From: Confluentibacter sediminis
GTDB taxonomy: Bacteria; Bacteroidota; Bacteroidia; Flavobacteriales; Flavobacteriaceae
Assembly (NCBI RefSeq): GCF_003258355.1
Contig: NZ_QKPO01000005.1
Location: forward strand, 62,001-126,000
Direction: 5' to 3'
DNA length: 64,000 bases
Part shown: piece by piece, positions 36,124-44,925 of the stretch
Position numbering within the stretch: the first letter of the stretch is position 1
How the letters are laid out: every line of letters begins with the position of its first letter
Translations under genes and position numbers: made by a program
The notes under the pieces: generated by a model
What the model was told of the DNA's origin: nothing
The model's database searches: none
Seen by the model: the letters and a program-made list of their open reading frames with translations, nothing else

Positions 36124-37584
36124 ATGCTTAAACAACATTTACAATTCAAATTATCCCAAAAACTTTCTCCACAGCAAATTCAGTTAATGAAATTGATTCA
36201 GTTGCCTACTCAGGCATTTGAACAACGATTAAAACAAGAATTGGAAGAAAATCCAGCGCTAGAAGGTGGTAAAGAAGACATTGAAAATGATTATGACGCC
36301 GATTTGGACAATACTACAGACGATTATGATGATAGTGAAAAGATAGGTAATGATGAAATTAATGTAGACGAATATTTAAGTGATGATGAAATACCAGATT
36401 ATAGAACCCAAGTAAATAATTATAGTAGTGATGATGAAGAAAAAACCATGCCCTATGCAGCAGGGACCTCTTTTACTCAACATTTAATCAGTCAATTAAA
36501 TACTTATAGATTAACTGACGAAGAATATAATATTGCAGAGTTTTTGGTTGGTAATGTAGATGAAAGTGGGTATATAAGAAGGTCTGTAACAGATATTATG
36601 GACGATTTAGCATTTACTCAAAACGTCTACACCACCGAAGACAACATTGAACATGTTTTAAAAATGGTGCATCAATTAGACCCTGCTGGTGTTGGTGCGC
36701 GCAACCTACAAGAATGTTTAAGCATTCAGCTACATAGAAAAGAAAAGAATCCAGATGTCGAATTAGCTATTGATATTATAGATAACGCTTTCGATCAATT
36801 CACTAAAAAACATTATGATAAGCTCATACAGAAATTTGATATTAGTGAACTTCAACTAAAAGATGCTATTAGGGAAATTGAACATTTAAACCCTAAACCG
36901 GGTGGGTCTTACTCGGGCAATAATAGAATTGTAGAACATGTGGTACCTGATTTTGCTATAAAAATTGTTGATGGCGAACTGGAATTAACACTTAACGGGA
37001 GAAATGCTCCAGAACTTCATGTGTCTAGGGAATATAATGATATGCTAAAGGGCTACAAAGATTCTAAAGATAAATCGAATTCCCAAAAGGATGCTGTTAT
37101 ATTCATAAAGCAAAAATTAGATGCCGCCAAATGGTTTATTGAGGCAATAAAACAACGCCAACAGACCTTATTCATTACTATGAGTGCCATCATGCACTAC
37201 CAAGAAGAATACTTTTTAACAGGCGATGAACGTAACTTAAAACCTATGATTCTTAAAGATATTGCAGACGAAATCTCTATGGATGTTTCAACGGTTTCCA
37301 GGGTTGCCAATAGCAAATATGTAGATACGCCTTATGGCACTAAACTCATTAAGGATTTCTTCTCTGAATCAATGAAAAATGACCAAGGAGAAGATGTTTC
37401 AACAAGGGAAATTAAAAAAATTCTAGAAACAGTTATAGAAGAAGAAGATAAAAGAAAACCTTTAACTGATGATACCTTAGCTTCCATTTTAAAAGATAAA
37501 GGTTACCCAATTGCCAGACGCACCGTTGCTAAATACAGAGAACAATTAGACATTCCTGTGGCACGATTACGAAAAAAGATATGA
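36124..37584 (+). CDS. rpoN: RNA polymerase sigma-54 factor
   Basis: A 486-residue protein. The N-terminal glutamine/leucine-rich region I (QHLQFKLSQKLSPQQIQLMK) and ELEENPALE are intact. The acidic region II spans about 50-115. The core-binding and HTH parts follow, and the RpoN box ARRTVAKYRE is near the C-terminus. It directs enhancer-dependent transcription and needs AAA+ activators, none of which are in this window. The last 4 bp (ATGA) overlap the start of the next membrane protein gene. Confidence 0.97.
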   Translation: MLKQHLQFKLSQKLSPQQIQLMKLIQLPTQAFEQRLKQELEENPALEGGKEDIENDYDADLDNTTDDYDDSEKIGNDEINVDEYLSDDEIPDYRTQVNNYSSDDEEKTMPYAAGTSFTQHLISQLNTYRLTDEEYNIAEFLVGNVDESGYIRRSVTDIMDDLAFTQNVYTTEDNIEHVLKMVHQLDPAGVGARNLQECLSIQLHRKEKNPDVELAIDIIDNAFDQFTKKHYDKLIQKFDISELQLKDAIREIEHLNPKPGGSYSGNNRIVEHVVPDFAIKIVDGELELTLNGRNAPELHVSREYNDMLKGYKDSKDKSNSQKDAVIFIKQKLDAAKWFIEAIKQRQQTLFITMSAIMHYQEEYFLTGDERNLKPMILKDIADEISMDVSTVSRVANSKYVDTPYGTKLIKDFFSESMKNDQGEDVSTREIKKILETVIEEEDKRKPLTDDTLASILKDKGYPIARRTVAKYREQLDIPVARLRKKI

Positions 37585-38189
37585 TAAACCGTATCTTACA
37601 CAGTATCTCGTATATATTCCACCCTTTGTTAATGCCTTTAATAGGGGTTATTTTTTATTTTAAAATAAGTCCAAAATACTTACCTCAAGACATTATTTAT
37701 GCCAAAATAATATCACTTCTTATCTTAACCATTGTTTTACCCATTTTACTTTATTTTTTATTAAAAACTTTAGGTAAAGTAAATTCGATAGAACTTGAAA
37801 CAACCAAAGAACGTATTATACCTTTGTCTATTAATTGCCTTGTTATTCTATTAGTTCTACAACGGGTTATAAGTAATCATCAAATTACTGAACTTTATTA
37901 TTTCTTTTTGGGAATATTAATATCAACTCTCACGTGTTTGGTTCTTGCTATCGTTAAATTTAAAGCTAGCATCCACATGATTGGTGTATCTGGATTATTT
38001 ATGTTTTTCATTGCTTTAAGTATACACTTCAGCATTAATATTAATGGTTTATTAGCTTTAATGAGTATTGTTATCGGTGCCATTGCAACTTCTAGACTAC
38101 ACATTAATGCTCACACCTATAAAGAACTCATTTTAGGTTTTTTTGTCGGTTTGATACCTCAATTAATGCTTATTAATTATTGGCTATAA
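37581..38189 (+). CDS. Six-helix membrane protein with PAP2-like motifs
   Basis: A 202-residue integral membrane protein with about six helices. Three spaced motifs recall PAP2 lipid phosphatases: TTKERIIP (about 73-80, compare KxxxxxxRP), ASIHMIGVSG (about 129-138, compare PSGH) and SRLHINAHTYKELILGF (about 170-186, compare SRxxxxxHxxxD). They are degenerate: the PSGH core is SIHM and the final Asp is Glu. A PAP2-type fold is therefore an inference and catalysis is doubtful. It overlaps rpoN by 4 bp (ATGA), so it is translationally coupled. Its end also overlaps the convergent barrel gene by 6 bp. Confidence 0.6.
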   Translation: MINRILHSISYIFHPLLMPLIGVIFYFKISPKYLPQDIIYAKIISLLILTIVLPILLYFLLKTLGKVNSIELETTKERIIPLSINCLVILLVLQRVISNHQITELYYFFLGILISTLTCLVLAIVKFKASIHMIGVSGLFMFFIALSIHFSININGLLALMSIVIGAIATSRLHINAHTYKELILGFFVGLIPQLMLINYWL

Positions 38190-38876
38190 AACATAAAACA
38201 TCAATCCTATTTTTATGGCATTCATATCAATAGACTCTCCATTTAATTTCGCATCATTGGAAAAAATTGGGTTTAAGGCATAATATAAGTATAAATTCCA
38301 CGTATTATAACCCATGCTTACTGTTAATCCATATTGGAACTTATTAAAGTCTTCGATATTAGTGTATTTAAAACTTCCTAAATCTCCTTTAAACTTGGCA
38401 GTATTAGCAAACACATAGCCTATTTTAAAACCTGCGTAAATACGCCAAAAGTTATAGTCTGTAGGAGTTGATGTTCTCCATCTAAACTCAATGGGAAGTT
38501 CCATTAAATGCTGGGAAAATTTATTTTTGGAAAATGACATGTTATTATTATCAATAAGACTATAGTTGATATGTCCCATATCATCTTTCATGATAAGCAA
38601 ATTTTCATTAAATGAATTAGAAGAATACCCTAATCCAATGCCTATAGCAATATCTCTATCTTTATTTAGGGGAATATCCTTTATAAATCCTGCATGAAAT
38701 CCTAAAGAAAACCCATTTTGGGATAGGTTTTTTGGTATATTTCCAATTAAATTATAAGTAATCCCAGCATAAAACTGATCTTCCTTATACAAAGAATCTA
38801 CAGTCTTAGTAATTGTTTCTTGAGCTTCAATGAAACCGAAAAAAATAACACCTATTAAAACTAAATACCCTTTCAT
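38184..38876 (-). CDS. PorT-family outer-membrane beta-barrel protein
   Basis: A 230-residue protein with a signal peptide (residues 1-18, ending IEAQ) followed by alternating beta strands and a C-terminal IKIGLMFYVL. The layout FYAGITYNLI, FSLGFHAGFI, FRWRTSTPTDYNFWRIYAGFKIGY is typical of PorT/SprT-like small barrels in Bacteroidota. Some PorT members act in the type IX secretion system; this cannot be decided here. It lies downstream of the ExbB/ExbD cluster but is separated from it by a strong hairpin. Confidence 0.75.
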   Translation of the reverse strand: MKGYLVLIGVIFFGFIEAQETITKTVDSLYKEDQFYAGITYNLIGNIPKNLSQNGFSLGFHAGFIKDIPLNKDRDIAIGIGLGYSSNSFNENLLIMKDDMGHINYSLIDNNNMSFSKNKFSQHLMELPIEFRWRTSTPTDYNFWRIYAGFKIGYVFANTAKFKGDLGSFKYTNIEDFNKFQYGLTVSMGYNTWNLYLYYALNPIFSNDAKLNGESIDMNAIKIGLMFYVL

Positions 38877-38952
38877 CTATAATAACCTATTACTTAATAA
38901 CAACATACCATTTTTTAATAGCAAATATACAATTTTACACCTGTCAAAATAT

Positions 38953-39000
38953 TAAGCATAAAAAAAGGCACCCTTTTAGGAATGCCTTTTTTTATGCTTA
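38953..39000. terminator. Perfect 18-bp inverted repeat between exbD and the PorT-like gene
   Basis: The two 18-base arms (38953-38970 and 38983-39000) are fully complementary around a 12-base loop. Each contains a seven-base A or T run next to GGCA/TGCC, so the GC-poor stem can terminate transcription in either direction. It lies 13 bp after the exbD stop (minus strand). The arms are longer than a usual terminator in this window. Confidence 0.75.
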
Positions 39001-39013
39001 ATATAAAATTGTA

Positions 39014-39496
39014 TTAATTTTCATTTGCCGACACATCACCTGTTCCTGTTGTATAGTTTATTTTTAAAGCATTAGCTTTTCTCAATTCTTGCTTTACATC
39101 TCCAACGATACCCATGTTAGACTTTTTATCAACTTTTAAAGAGACTGTTAAGTAAGGAATAAGCTCTTCTCTCAAAGCAGATCTCTCTTGGTTTATAAAA
39201 GGCACTATTTCATCTACATCAGCAAAATCATCATTCAACTGAATTCTTGCTTCTGTACCAAATTTAGAAGCATAGTTTTCGCTAGGCTTACCAATATAGA
39301 TATAACTTATTGGATTCTTCTTGTCTAGTTTCTCTACTTGGTTTGCTACTGGTAACGTATTTGCTATTTTAAGAGTATTTTCTCTCATTACTGTAGCCAC
39401 CATGAAGAAGAATAACAACATGAATACAATATCAGGCAAAGCTGCTGTATTTACTGGAGGTAATTCTCCATCCTTTTTTTTATTAAATTTAGCCAT
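39014..39496 (-). CDS. ExbD/TolR family biopolymer transport protein (second copy)
   Basis: A 160-residue protein with a short cytosolic N-terminus, one transmembrane helix (about 20-40, with the conserved Asp in LPDIVFMLLFFFMVATVM) and a periplasmic domain. That Asp carries the proton path with ExbB. It is the last of four co-directional genes (ExbB, 143-residue protein, ExbD, ExbD), 27 bp after the first ExbD. Together they should energize an outer-membrane process using proton motive force. Which receptor they drive is not visible. Confidence 0.92.
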   Translation of the reverse strand: MAKFNKKKDGELPPVNTAALPDIVFMLLFFFMVATVMRENTLKIANTLPVANQVEKLDKKNPISYIYIGKPSENYASKFGTEARIQLNDDFADVDEIVPFINQERSALREELIPYLTVSLKVDKKSNMGIVGDVKQELRKANALKINYTTGTGDVSANEN

Positions 39497-39523
39497 AATT
39501 GTTATTTTTTCTAGATAAAATTA

Positions 39524-40132
39524 TTATTGAACTTCAGATAATTTTTGGGGAATCTCCTTTTGTATCTGATCAATAACTTCTTTTAACTTAGTTTTATTGC
39601 CACTCCATCTCACATCATCATATTTAGCCTGCATTTCAATAAAGTTCATGTTAGGAAATCCTTTTTGAGAACCTATTTCTAGGGCCCTTCTGTTTCTTAA
39701 ATCATTATAGGCTGCTACCAATTCATTTTGAACTGATATATACTTAGCATAAGAGGTTTCTCTTTCATTCTTTAAAGATATAACCGCTTTATCTGGATTA
39801 TCAGAAGAAGTTGGATCTTTTTTACCTTTACAAAAGCTACAAGTTCCATCGCCATTATTATCCAAAAATTCAACAGCAGCTGCTCTTAAATCTTTAACCT
39901 CCATAAGTTCATCTTCTACTAACAATTGATCTTTACCATTCAGTGATACTGCAAAGATATTTTTCTCCTTGATGATAGGTGGTTTTTGATCATTAGGATC
40001 AATTGGAGGCAGTTTCCTGCTTATCCCTGAATCTTTAGGAATGGTTGTTGTAACTAAGAAAAATATTAATAATAAGAAGGCAATGTCGGCCATTGAGCCT
40101 GCATTAACTTCTGGTGCTGCTCTTTTTGCCAT
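39524..40132 (-). CDS. ExbD/TolR family biopolymer transport protein with a CxxC insertion
   Basis: A 202-residue protein with the helix ADIAFLLLIFFLVTTTI (about 15-31, conserved Asp) and the following PPIDP motif of ExbD. It is longer than the usual ~140-160 residues because of an insertion around residues 95-115 holding CSFCKGKKDP. The cysteine pair would face the periplasm and could form a disulfide or bind metal. It starts 2 bp after the stop of the upstream membrane gene, so it is tightly coupled. Confidence 0.9.
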   Translation of the reverse strand: MAKRAAPEVNAGSMADIAFLLLIFFLVTTTIPKDSGISRKLPPIDPNDQKPPIIKEKNIFAVSLNGKDQLLVEDELMEVKDLRAAAVEFLDNNGDGTCSFCKGKKDPTSSDNPDKAVISLKNERETSYAKYISVQNELVAAYNDLRNRRALEIGSQKGFPNMNFIEMQAKYDDVRWSGNKTKLKEVIDQIQKEIPQKLSEVQ

Positions 40133-40134
40133 AA

Positions 40135-40566
40135 TTATTTAGATATTTTTTTAAATCCAGAAAAGATCATGGAAGCAATAGCCAAAAAGCCTAATATGTA
40201 AAATGCAATTAATCCTGCACCCACATTTTTTGATACGGCTTCTGTAATTCCTAATCCTTTACTATTAAATGGTGTTAAGTCTAAATCAGTACCAGATGAT
40301 AAGATATATGATATAAGAATGATTGCTACAAATGCCCCAACGGACATTAATGTCTTTTTAATATCTCCAGAAAACAATCCTTTTATTACATATATTAAAA
40401 CTAGCACTAGTACAATTGCTAAAATCACATAAGCAACTATTAACATATTACCACTCATACTTTTTGCTGTATCTTCATCTGAAGCTGCTATAATTACTAA
40501 TGCAAATGCTGCACCAATAACGCTAAGGATGATAGCTAAAATTTTGAATATTTTATGTAAATTCAT
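40135..40566 (-). CDS. Small four-helix membrane protein of the ExbB/ExbD cluster
   Basis: A 143-residue hydrophobic protein with about four transmembrane helices (near 5-27, 40-62, 73-92, 115-137). There are no cofactor or catalytic motifs. It lies between exbB (22 bp upstream) and the first exbD (2 bp downstream), and its position suggests it is part of the same energy-transducing complex or its assembly. I do not recognise a named family. Confidence 0.75.
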   Translation of the reverse strand: MNLHKIFKILAIILSVIGAAFALVIIAASDEDTAKSMSGNMLIVAYVILAIVLVLVLIYVIKGLFSGDIKKTLMSVGAFVAIILISYILSSGTDLDLTPFNSKGLGITEAVSKNVGAGLIAFYILGFLAIASMIFSGFKKISK

Positions 40567-40588
40567 AATTTTTTTTATTGTTTAATTA

Positions 40589-41359
40589 TTACTTCTTTTG
40601 TCTGATTAACAAATCCATTAACGTAATAGAAGCATCTTCCATGTCGTTAACAATGCTATCAATTTTTGCAATGATGTAATTGTAAAATATTTGAAGTATA
40701 ATAGCAACAATAAGACCAAATACAGTCGTTAAAAGGGCAATTTTAATACCTCCTGCTACTAAGGCTGGGTTCATATCTCCTGCCGCCTCAATTTTATCGA
40801 ATGCATCAATCATCCCGATTACTGTACCCATGAATCCAAGCATAGGAGCTAATGCGATGAATAATGAAATCCAAGACACATTTTTCTCTAATTGTCCCAT
40901 TTGCACACCACCATAAGCTACCACAGCTTTTTCAGCAGCTTCGATACTTTCATCTGTTCTATCTAAACCTTGGTAGAAAATAGAAGCGATAGGTCCTTTT
41001 GTATTTCTACAAACTTCTTTTGCTGCTTCAACACCACCTGAGGCCAATGCATCTTCTACATCTTGAGTTAATTTTTTTGTGTTTGTCGTAGAAAGATTTA
41101 AAAAGATAATTCTCTCTATAGCAATCGCTAAACCAAGAATTAAACATAATAATACAATTCCCATAAAGGCTGGGCCACCTTCAATAAACCTTTTCTTTAA
41201 TTCTTGATGAAATCCCAGCTCTTCAGCTACAGGAGCTTCATCTTGTGTTGCACTAGCTACAGTGGTTACGGCTGTAGTTGTAGTTGCATTGGCATTAACA
41301 GTTCCAAAAGCCATTATTCCTGATATGGCAAGGATAGAAAATAATCTTTTCATGTTCAA
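40589..41359 (-). CDS. exbB: ExbB/TolQ/MotA family proton channel protein
   Basis: A 256-residue protein. An N-terminal signal-like segment (residues 1-26) and an Ala/Thr-rich stretch precede the MotA/TolQ/ExbB domain. Helices lie near 58-82, 155-178 and 200-225, with LAPMLGFMGTVIGMIDAF holding the conserved family signature. It pairs with the two ExbD proteins downstream to form the proton-driven motor that powers outer-membrane transport. It is first in the operon, preceded by tRNA-Ser on the same strand. Confidence 0.93.
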   Translation of the reverse strand: MNMKRLFSILAISGIMAFGTVNANATTTTAVTTVASATQDEAPVAEELGFHQELKKRFIEGGPAFMGIVLLCLILGLAIAIERIIFLNLSTTNTKKLTQDVEDALASGGVEAAKEVCRNTKGPIASIFYQGLDRTDESIEAAEKAVVAYGGVQMGQLEKNVSWISLFIALAPMLGFMGTVIGMIDAFDKIEAAGDMNPALVAGGIKIALLTTVFGLIVAIILQIFYNYIIAKIDSIVNDMEDASITLMDLLIRQKK

Positions 41360-41425
41360 ATCTTAAATTTATTAGTTAAAGTGTTAAAGATATAAAAAAA
41401 TATAATTAAAAAATAAAAATATCAG

Positions 41426-41513
41426 CAGAGAGGAAGGGATTCGAACCCTCGATACGCTTTTGGCGTATACACACTTTCCAGGCGTGCGCCTTCGACCACT
41501 CGGCCACCTCTCT
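41426..41513 (-). tRNA. tRNA-Ser (anticodon GGA)
   Basis: An 88-nt tRNA with a long variable arm, as expected for serine. On the minus strand the acceptor arms AGAGAGG and CCTCTCT pair, with discriminator G. The anticodon loop is CTGGAAA, giving GGA. The variable arm TACGC/GCGTA and T-arm GGTTCGAATCC are visible. The 3' CCA is not encoded. Confidence 0.95.
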
Positions 41514-41585
41514 TTATTCTGTATTTTTATTTAGGCAAGCAAATAACAAAAAAATTGTTACATGTTAAAACTTTAAAAGTTAATT

Positions 41586-42617
41586 TTACAACATTTCTCC
41601 ACGTAAAGACATTTCATACTTTGTTTTGAAGTCTTTATAAGAAATTTCACCATTAAGCATATACATAAGTTTACAAATAGCAGACTCGGTAGTCATGTCT
41701 TTTCCCGAAATGACACCTATTTCTTTTAGTTGACTACTAGTTTCATAATGTCCCATATTAACAGTCCCACCAATACATTGAGTAATATTAATAATATGTA
41801 TGCCTTTTAAAATGGTTTCTCTTAATAAATTAATGAACCAAACATCGGTTATACAATTACCCGCTCCAAAAGTTTCGATAATTACTCCTTTTAAACCAGA
41901 GGTGTTTAATATGGATGTCATCACAGCTTCTGTTATTCCAGGAAATAATTTGATTAAAGCGATATTAGTATGTAATGTTTTATGAACTTTCAAAGGTTTG
42001 ATGAAATTAGGCTTCCATAAATATTGTTCGTTAACCTTTAAATGAACTCCAGATTCTGCTAACTCAGGGTAATTTGATGATGCAAAAGCTTCAAAATTTT
42101 CTGCATTGACTTTTGTTGTTCTATTAGCCCTATACAATTTATATTCAAAGTACAAACACACTTCTGTGATTATTGGTTTTTCCTCTTTTTGTAATGATGC
42201 CAATTGAACGGCCGTTATTAAATTTTCTTTAGCATCCGTTCTTAAATCTCCAATGGGCAATTGAGAGCCAGTAAAAATAACTGGTTTAGCTAAATTTTCT
42301 AACATAAAGCTTAGTGCTGACGAGGTATAACTCATGGTGTCACTTCCATGTAGTATCACAAAGCCATCAAAAGATTCATAACGAGATTCTATTATTTCTG
42401 CAATTTGAATCCAATAAGCAGGATTCATATTACTTGAATCTATGGGTTCTTTAAATGAAAAAGCATCTATATTACATTCTAATTGCTGTAATTCTGGAAT
42501 TTTATCCAACAGATTTTTAAAATCAAAAACTCTCAAAGATTTCGTTTTAGAGTCTCGTATCATTCCAATTGTACCCCCAGTATATATTAATAATATGTTT
42601 GGTTTGGTTTGATTCAT
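41586..42617 (-). CDS. ansA: Type I (cytosolic) L-asparaginase
   Basis: A 343-residue enzyme hydrolysing asparagine to aspartate and ammonia. The first catalytic Thr motif is IYTGGTIGM (11-19) and the second is LHGSDTMSYTSSAL (about 93-106), with the Lys region of TGSQLPIGDLRTDAKENL. There is no signal peptide, matching the cytosolic type I enzyme. It begins 3 bp after the tatD-like gene stop, so the two are co-transcribed. Confidence 0.94.
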   Translation of the reverse strand: MNQTKPNILLIYTGGTIGMIRDSKTKSLRVFDFKNLLDKIPELQQLECNIDAFSFKEPIDSSNMNPAYWIQIAEIIESRYESFDGFVILHGSDTMSYTSSALSFMLENLAKPVIFTGSQLPIGDLRTDAKENLITAVQLASLQKEEKPIITEVCLYFEYKLYRANRTTKVNAENFEAFASSNYPELAESGVHLKVNEQYLWKPNFIKPLKVHKTLHTNIALIKLFPGITEAVMTSILNTSGLKGVIIETFGAGNCITDVWFINLLRETILKGIHIINITQCIGGTVNMGHYETSSQLKEIGVISGKDMTTESAICKLMYMLNGEISYKDFKTKYEMSLRGEML

Positions 42618-42620
42618 ATT

Positions 42621-43388
42621 TTATATTTTAAAAATGTCTTTAGAGTTTTGGGTTGTAATGCCTGCAATGTCTTCAATGGATACCTTATAAATATCTGCTA
42701 ATTTCTCTAGCACTTTATTAATATATACACTTTCGTTTCTTTTACCTCTAAATGGAACGGGAGCTAAATAAGGAGCATCTGTTTCTAAAACAATATGCTT
42801 TAAATCAATTTCATTTAAAAACTGATCTATTTTACCGTTTTTAAATGTAACCACGCCACCTATTCCTAATTTCATGTTATAGGAAATTGCTTTCTCTGCT
42901 TGTTCTAGTGTTCCTGTAAAGCAGTGGAAAATCCCGAATAAATGATCGCTTTTTTCTTCTTCTAAAATTTCAAATATTTCATTAAAGGCTTCTCGACAGT
43001 GAATAACTATTGGTAATTTATGTTTTTTGGCTAAGGCAATTTGAAATTTAAAGGCATCTTGTTGAATTTTTAAAGTTGATTTGTCCCAATATAAATCAAT
43101 ACCAATTTCACCAACTGCATAAAATGGTCTTTTATTCAACATGTCTTCTACATGATTCAGTTCCTCTTTATAATTGTCTTTTACATGAGTGGGATGCAAA
43201 CCCATCATTAAAAAAATATTTTCTGGATATTCTTTTTCAACATTAATCATTGCTTCTGTATAAGTAGAATCAATTGCTGGAACAAAAAACCGGGAAACAC
43301 CCTGCTCAATCGCCCGACTAATCATCTCGTTTCTGTCTTCATCAAAGGCTTCACTATATAAATGGGTATGTGTATCTGTAATAATCAT
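42621..43388 (-). CDS. TatD family metal-dependent hydrolase (DNase)
   Basis: A 255-residue TIM-barrel enzyme. Metal motifs are DTHTHLYS (5-12), VGEIGIDLYWD (about 92-102, metal Glu), LPIVIHCREAF (about 127-137), GIFHCFTGT (about 151-159) and LETDAPYLAP (about 202-211, metal Asp). TatD-type enzymes act as 3'-5' exonucleases or DNases with divalent metals. It is followed by the asparaginase gene 3 bp later. Confidence 0.94.
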   Translation of the reverse strand: MIITDTHTHLYSEAFDEDRNEMISRAIEQGVSRFFVPAIDSTYTEAMINVEKEYPENIFLMMGLHPTHVKDNYKEELNHVEDMLNKRPFYAVGEIGIDLYWDKSTLKIQQDAFKFQIALAKKHKLPIVIHCREAFNEIFEILEEEKSDHLFGIFHCFTGTLEQAEKAISYNMKLGIGGVVTFKNGKIDQFLNEIDLKHIVLETDAPYLAPVPFRGKRNESVYINKVLEKLADIYKVSIEDIAGITTQNSKDIFKI

Positions 43389-43455
43389 GCTGTAAAAATA
43401 GAAAAGTCACCTTTAAAAAGTGACTTCTTCATTGGTATTTTATAATAGAATGCTT

Positions 43456-44202
43456 TTAGTCCAATTTATTAATAAGGTTTTTAACTTGTTTATAATTATC
43501 TGCATCTTCCGGTATGGTTTTTAAAATGTCCAAACATGCTGCATATTGTTTTTGTTTTAATTTACTTAATGCTAAATACCATGTGGCTTTATTTTTGTAA
43601 ACCGACTGACCCTCTTGCAGATTAAAAAGTAAGGCGTCTGCGGTTTCAAAATGGTTCAATTCAATATTGGCTATAGCTCTGTAAAGTTTTAATTCAGAAT
43701 TATCTTTATCAACTTTCAATAATTTGCTGAAAGCATCTTCAGCCTTGGCAAAATCCTTGTTATTAAAAGCATTTTCAGCCGTTTTTAATAAGGCATCTTG
43801 CTCACCTCTTACTGTTAAACTTATGGTATCATAATGGGCAAAATCAGCATAAGACGGGTTTGAAAACTGATTGAACATAAAAATACCTAAAAACAGAACA
43901 ACACAGGCTGCCATAGCATATTTGTAGAAATGATACGTGTTTTTTGATCCTTCAATTTTTACAGAATCTTTATTTTTATCAAAATATACCTTTGAAATCT
44001 TTTGAAGATTTGCTTTAAATGCTTTTGAAGCGTCTTCATTTTCAAATGTATGCTCTAAATAAGAAGATAGTTCTTTATAAGTATTAAAGCTTTCTTTGAA
44101 CTTTGAATCCTCTTCTAATCGAATTTCAAAAGTTTTTTTCTCTTCTTCAGAAACATCTCCTAAAAGGTAGTTTTCAAACAATATATAATCTTGATCGGTC
44201 AT
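43456..44202 (-). CDS. Putative anti-sigma factor: membrane protein with TPR-like C-terminus
   Basis: A 248-residue protein. The cytosolic N-terminus (FENYLLGDVSEEEKKTFEIR) resembles the start of anti-sigma factors of this phylum. A single transmembrane helix is at about 91-110 (YAMAACVVLFLGIFMF). The C-terminal part has helical repeats (AFNNKDFAKAEDAFSKLLKV, LKLYRAIANIELNHFETAD) that would lie in the periplasm. It starts 5 bp after the sigma factor gene, the usual place for an anti-sigma. The anti-sigma role is inferred from position and topology; no zinc-binding HxxxCxxC motif is present. Confidence 0.65.
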   Translation of the reverse strand: MTDQDYILFENYLLGDVSEEEKKTFEIRLEEDSKFKESFNTYKELSSYLEHTFENEDASKAFKANLQKISKVYFDKNKDSVKIEGSKNTYHFYKYAMAACVVLFLGIFMFNQFSNPSYADFAHYDTISLTVRGEQDALLKTAENAFNNKDFAKAEDAFSKLLKVDKDNSELKLYRAIANIELNHFETADALLFNLQEGQSVYKNKATWYLALSKLKQKQYAACLDILKTIPEDADNYKQVKNLINKLD

Positions 44203-44207
44203 GGCAG

Positions 44208-44789
44208 TTAATTATTAAGTAGGTTAAATTTTGGCGACTCTTGAACCAGCTCAGTCAATTTTCCAATACATAAAGATTTCTTTTTTCTAGCATAAGCGTA
44301 TGTAACACCTAAACTAGCAGCCACTTCTTCCATCGATTTTATTTTAAAAGTTGCTGTTAATAATTCTTTACAAGCATTGCCTAGTTTGTTGAACATTTCT
44401 GTAAATAGTTCTTGTTTTTCACCAAATACATCTGTTTCAAAAGCCAGTTGTTGAGCTTCGTCATCTTTATATAAAACCTCTTCGTTAATTGTTACCTCTT
44501 TATTAGAAGATTTTTTTAGTTTATTTAACCACTTGCGTTTGCATAATAAAAAGAAATAGGCATCAAACGGGCAGGTTAATTCCAACTTCTTTTCACTTGC
44601 TTGATTATATATAGTTAGCAAAGTATCTTGAATAATATCCTGGGCTTCATCAACACTTCCGCTATTCTGCTTAATATAATTAATAACCTTAGGCACAAAC
44701 TTATCATAAATGGCCTGTATAATAAAGGAGTTGTTTTGTAGCAATCCATCTATATATTTCTGGTCTTCATGTAATTTTTTTTCGCTCAT
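44208..44789 (-). CDS. ECF-type RNA polymerase sigma-70 factor
   Basis: A 193-residue sigma factor with region 2 (about 24-90, with GSVDEAQDIIQDTLLTIYNQ) and region 4 (about 135-180, ending in the HTH MEEVAASLGVTYAYARKKKS). Regions 1 and 3 are absent, as in extracytoplasmic-function factors. It lies just upstream of the membrane/TPR putative anti-sigma gene. Three nearby plus-strand sites share GGGTAACA-N17-AT(A/C)TAA(G/C) and are the best candidates for its own promoters. The trigger and full regulon are unknown. Confidence 0.9.
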   Translation of the reverse strand: MSEKKLHEDQKYIDGLLQNNSFIIQAIYDKFVPKVINYIKQNSGSVDEAQDIIQDTLLTIYNQASEKKLELTCPFDAYFFLLCKRKWLNKLKKSSNKEVTINEEVLYKDDEAQQLAFETDVFGEKQELFTEMFNKLGNACKELLTATFKIKSMEEVAASLGVTYAYARKKKSLCIGKLTELVQESPKFNLLNN

Positions 44790-44834
44790 TACCCCTTGTA
44801 TTTACTGCTAATGTAAAAAAACTTTAAAATAAAT

Positions 44835-44866
44835 GGGTAACAAATTTTAAATGGTTTTGATATAAG
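44835..44866 (+). promoter_or_regulatory. Putative ECF promoter site 1 (upstream of the repeat protein gene)
   Basis: GGGTAACA at 44835-44842, a 17-bp spacer, then ATATAAG at 44860-44866. The same two boxes with the same 17-bp spacing recur at 45381-45412 and 46585-46616. This site lies about 60 bp before the ATG at 44926 and is in the gap divergent from the sigma factor gene. Confidence 0.6.
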
Positions 44867-44925
44867 GGTGTAACAACAAAAATTACAAAAACGAAAAATT
44901 TAATAAATCATAAAATTTAGAAATC

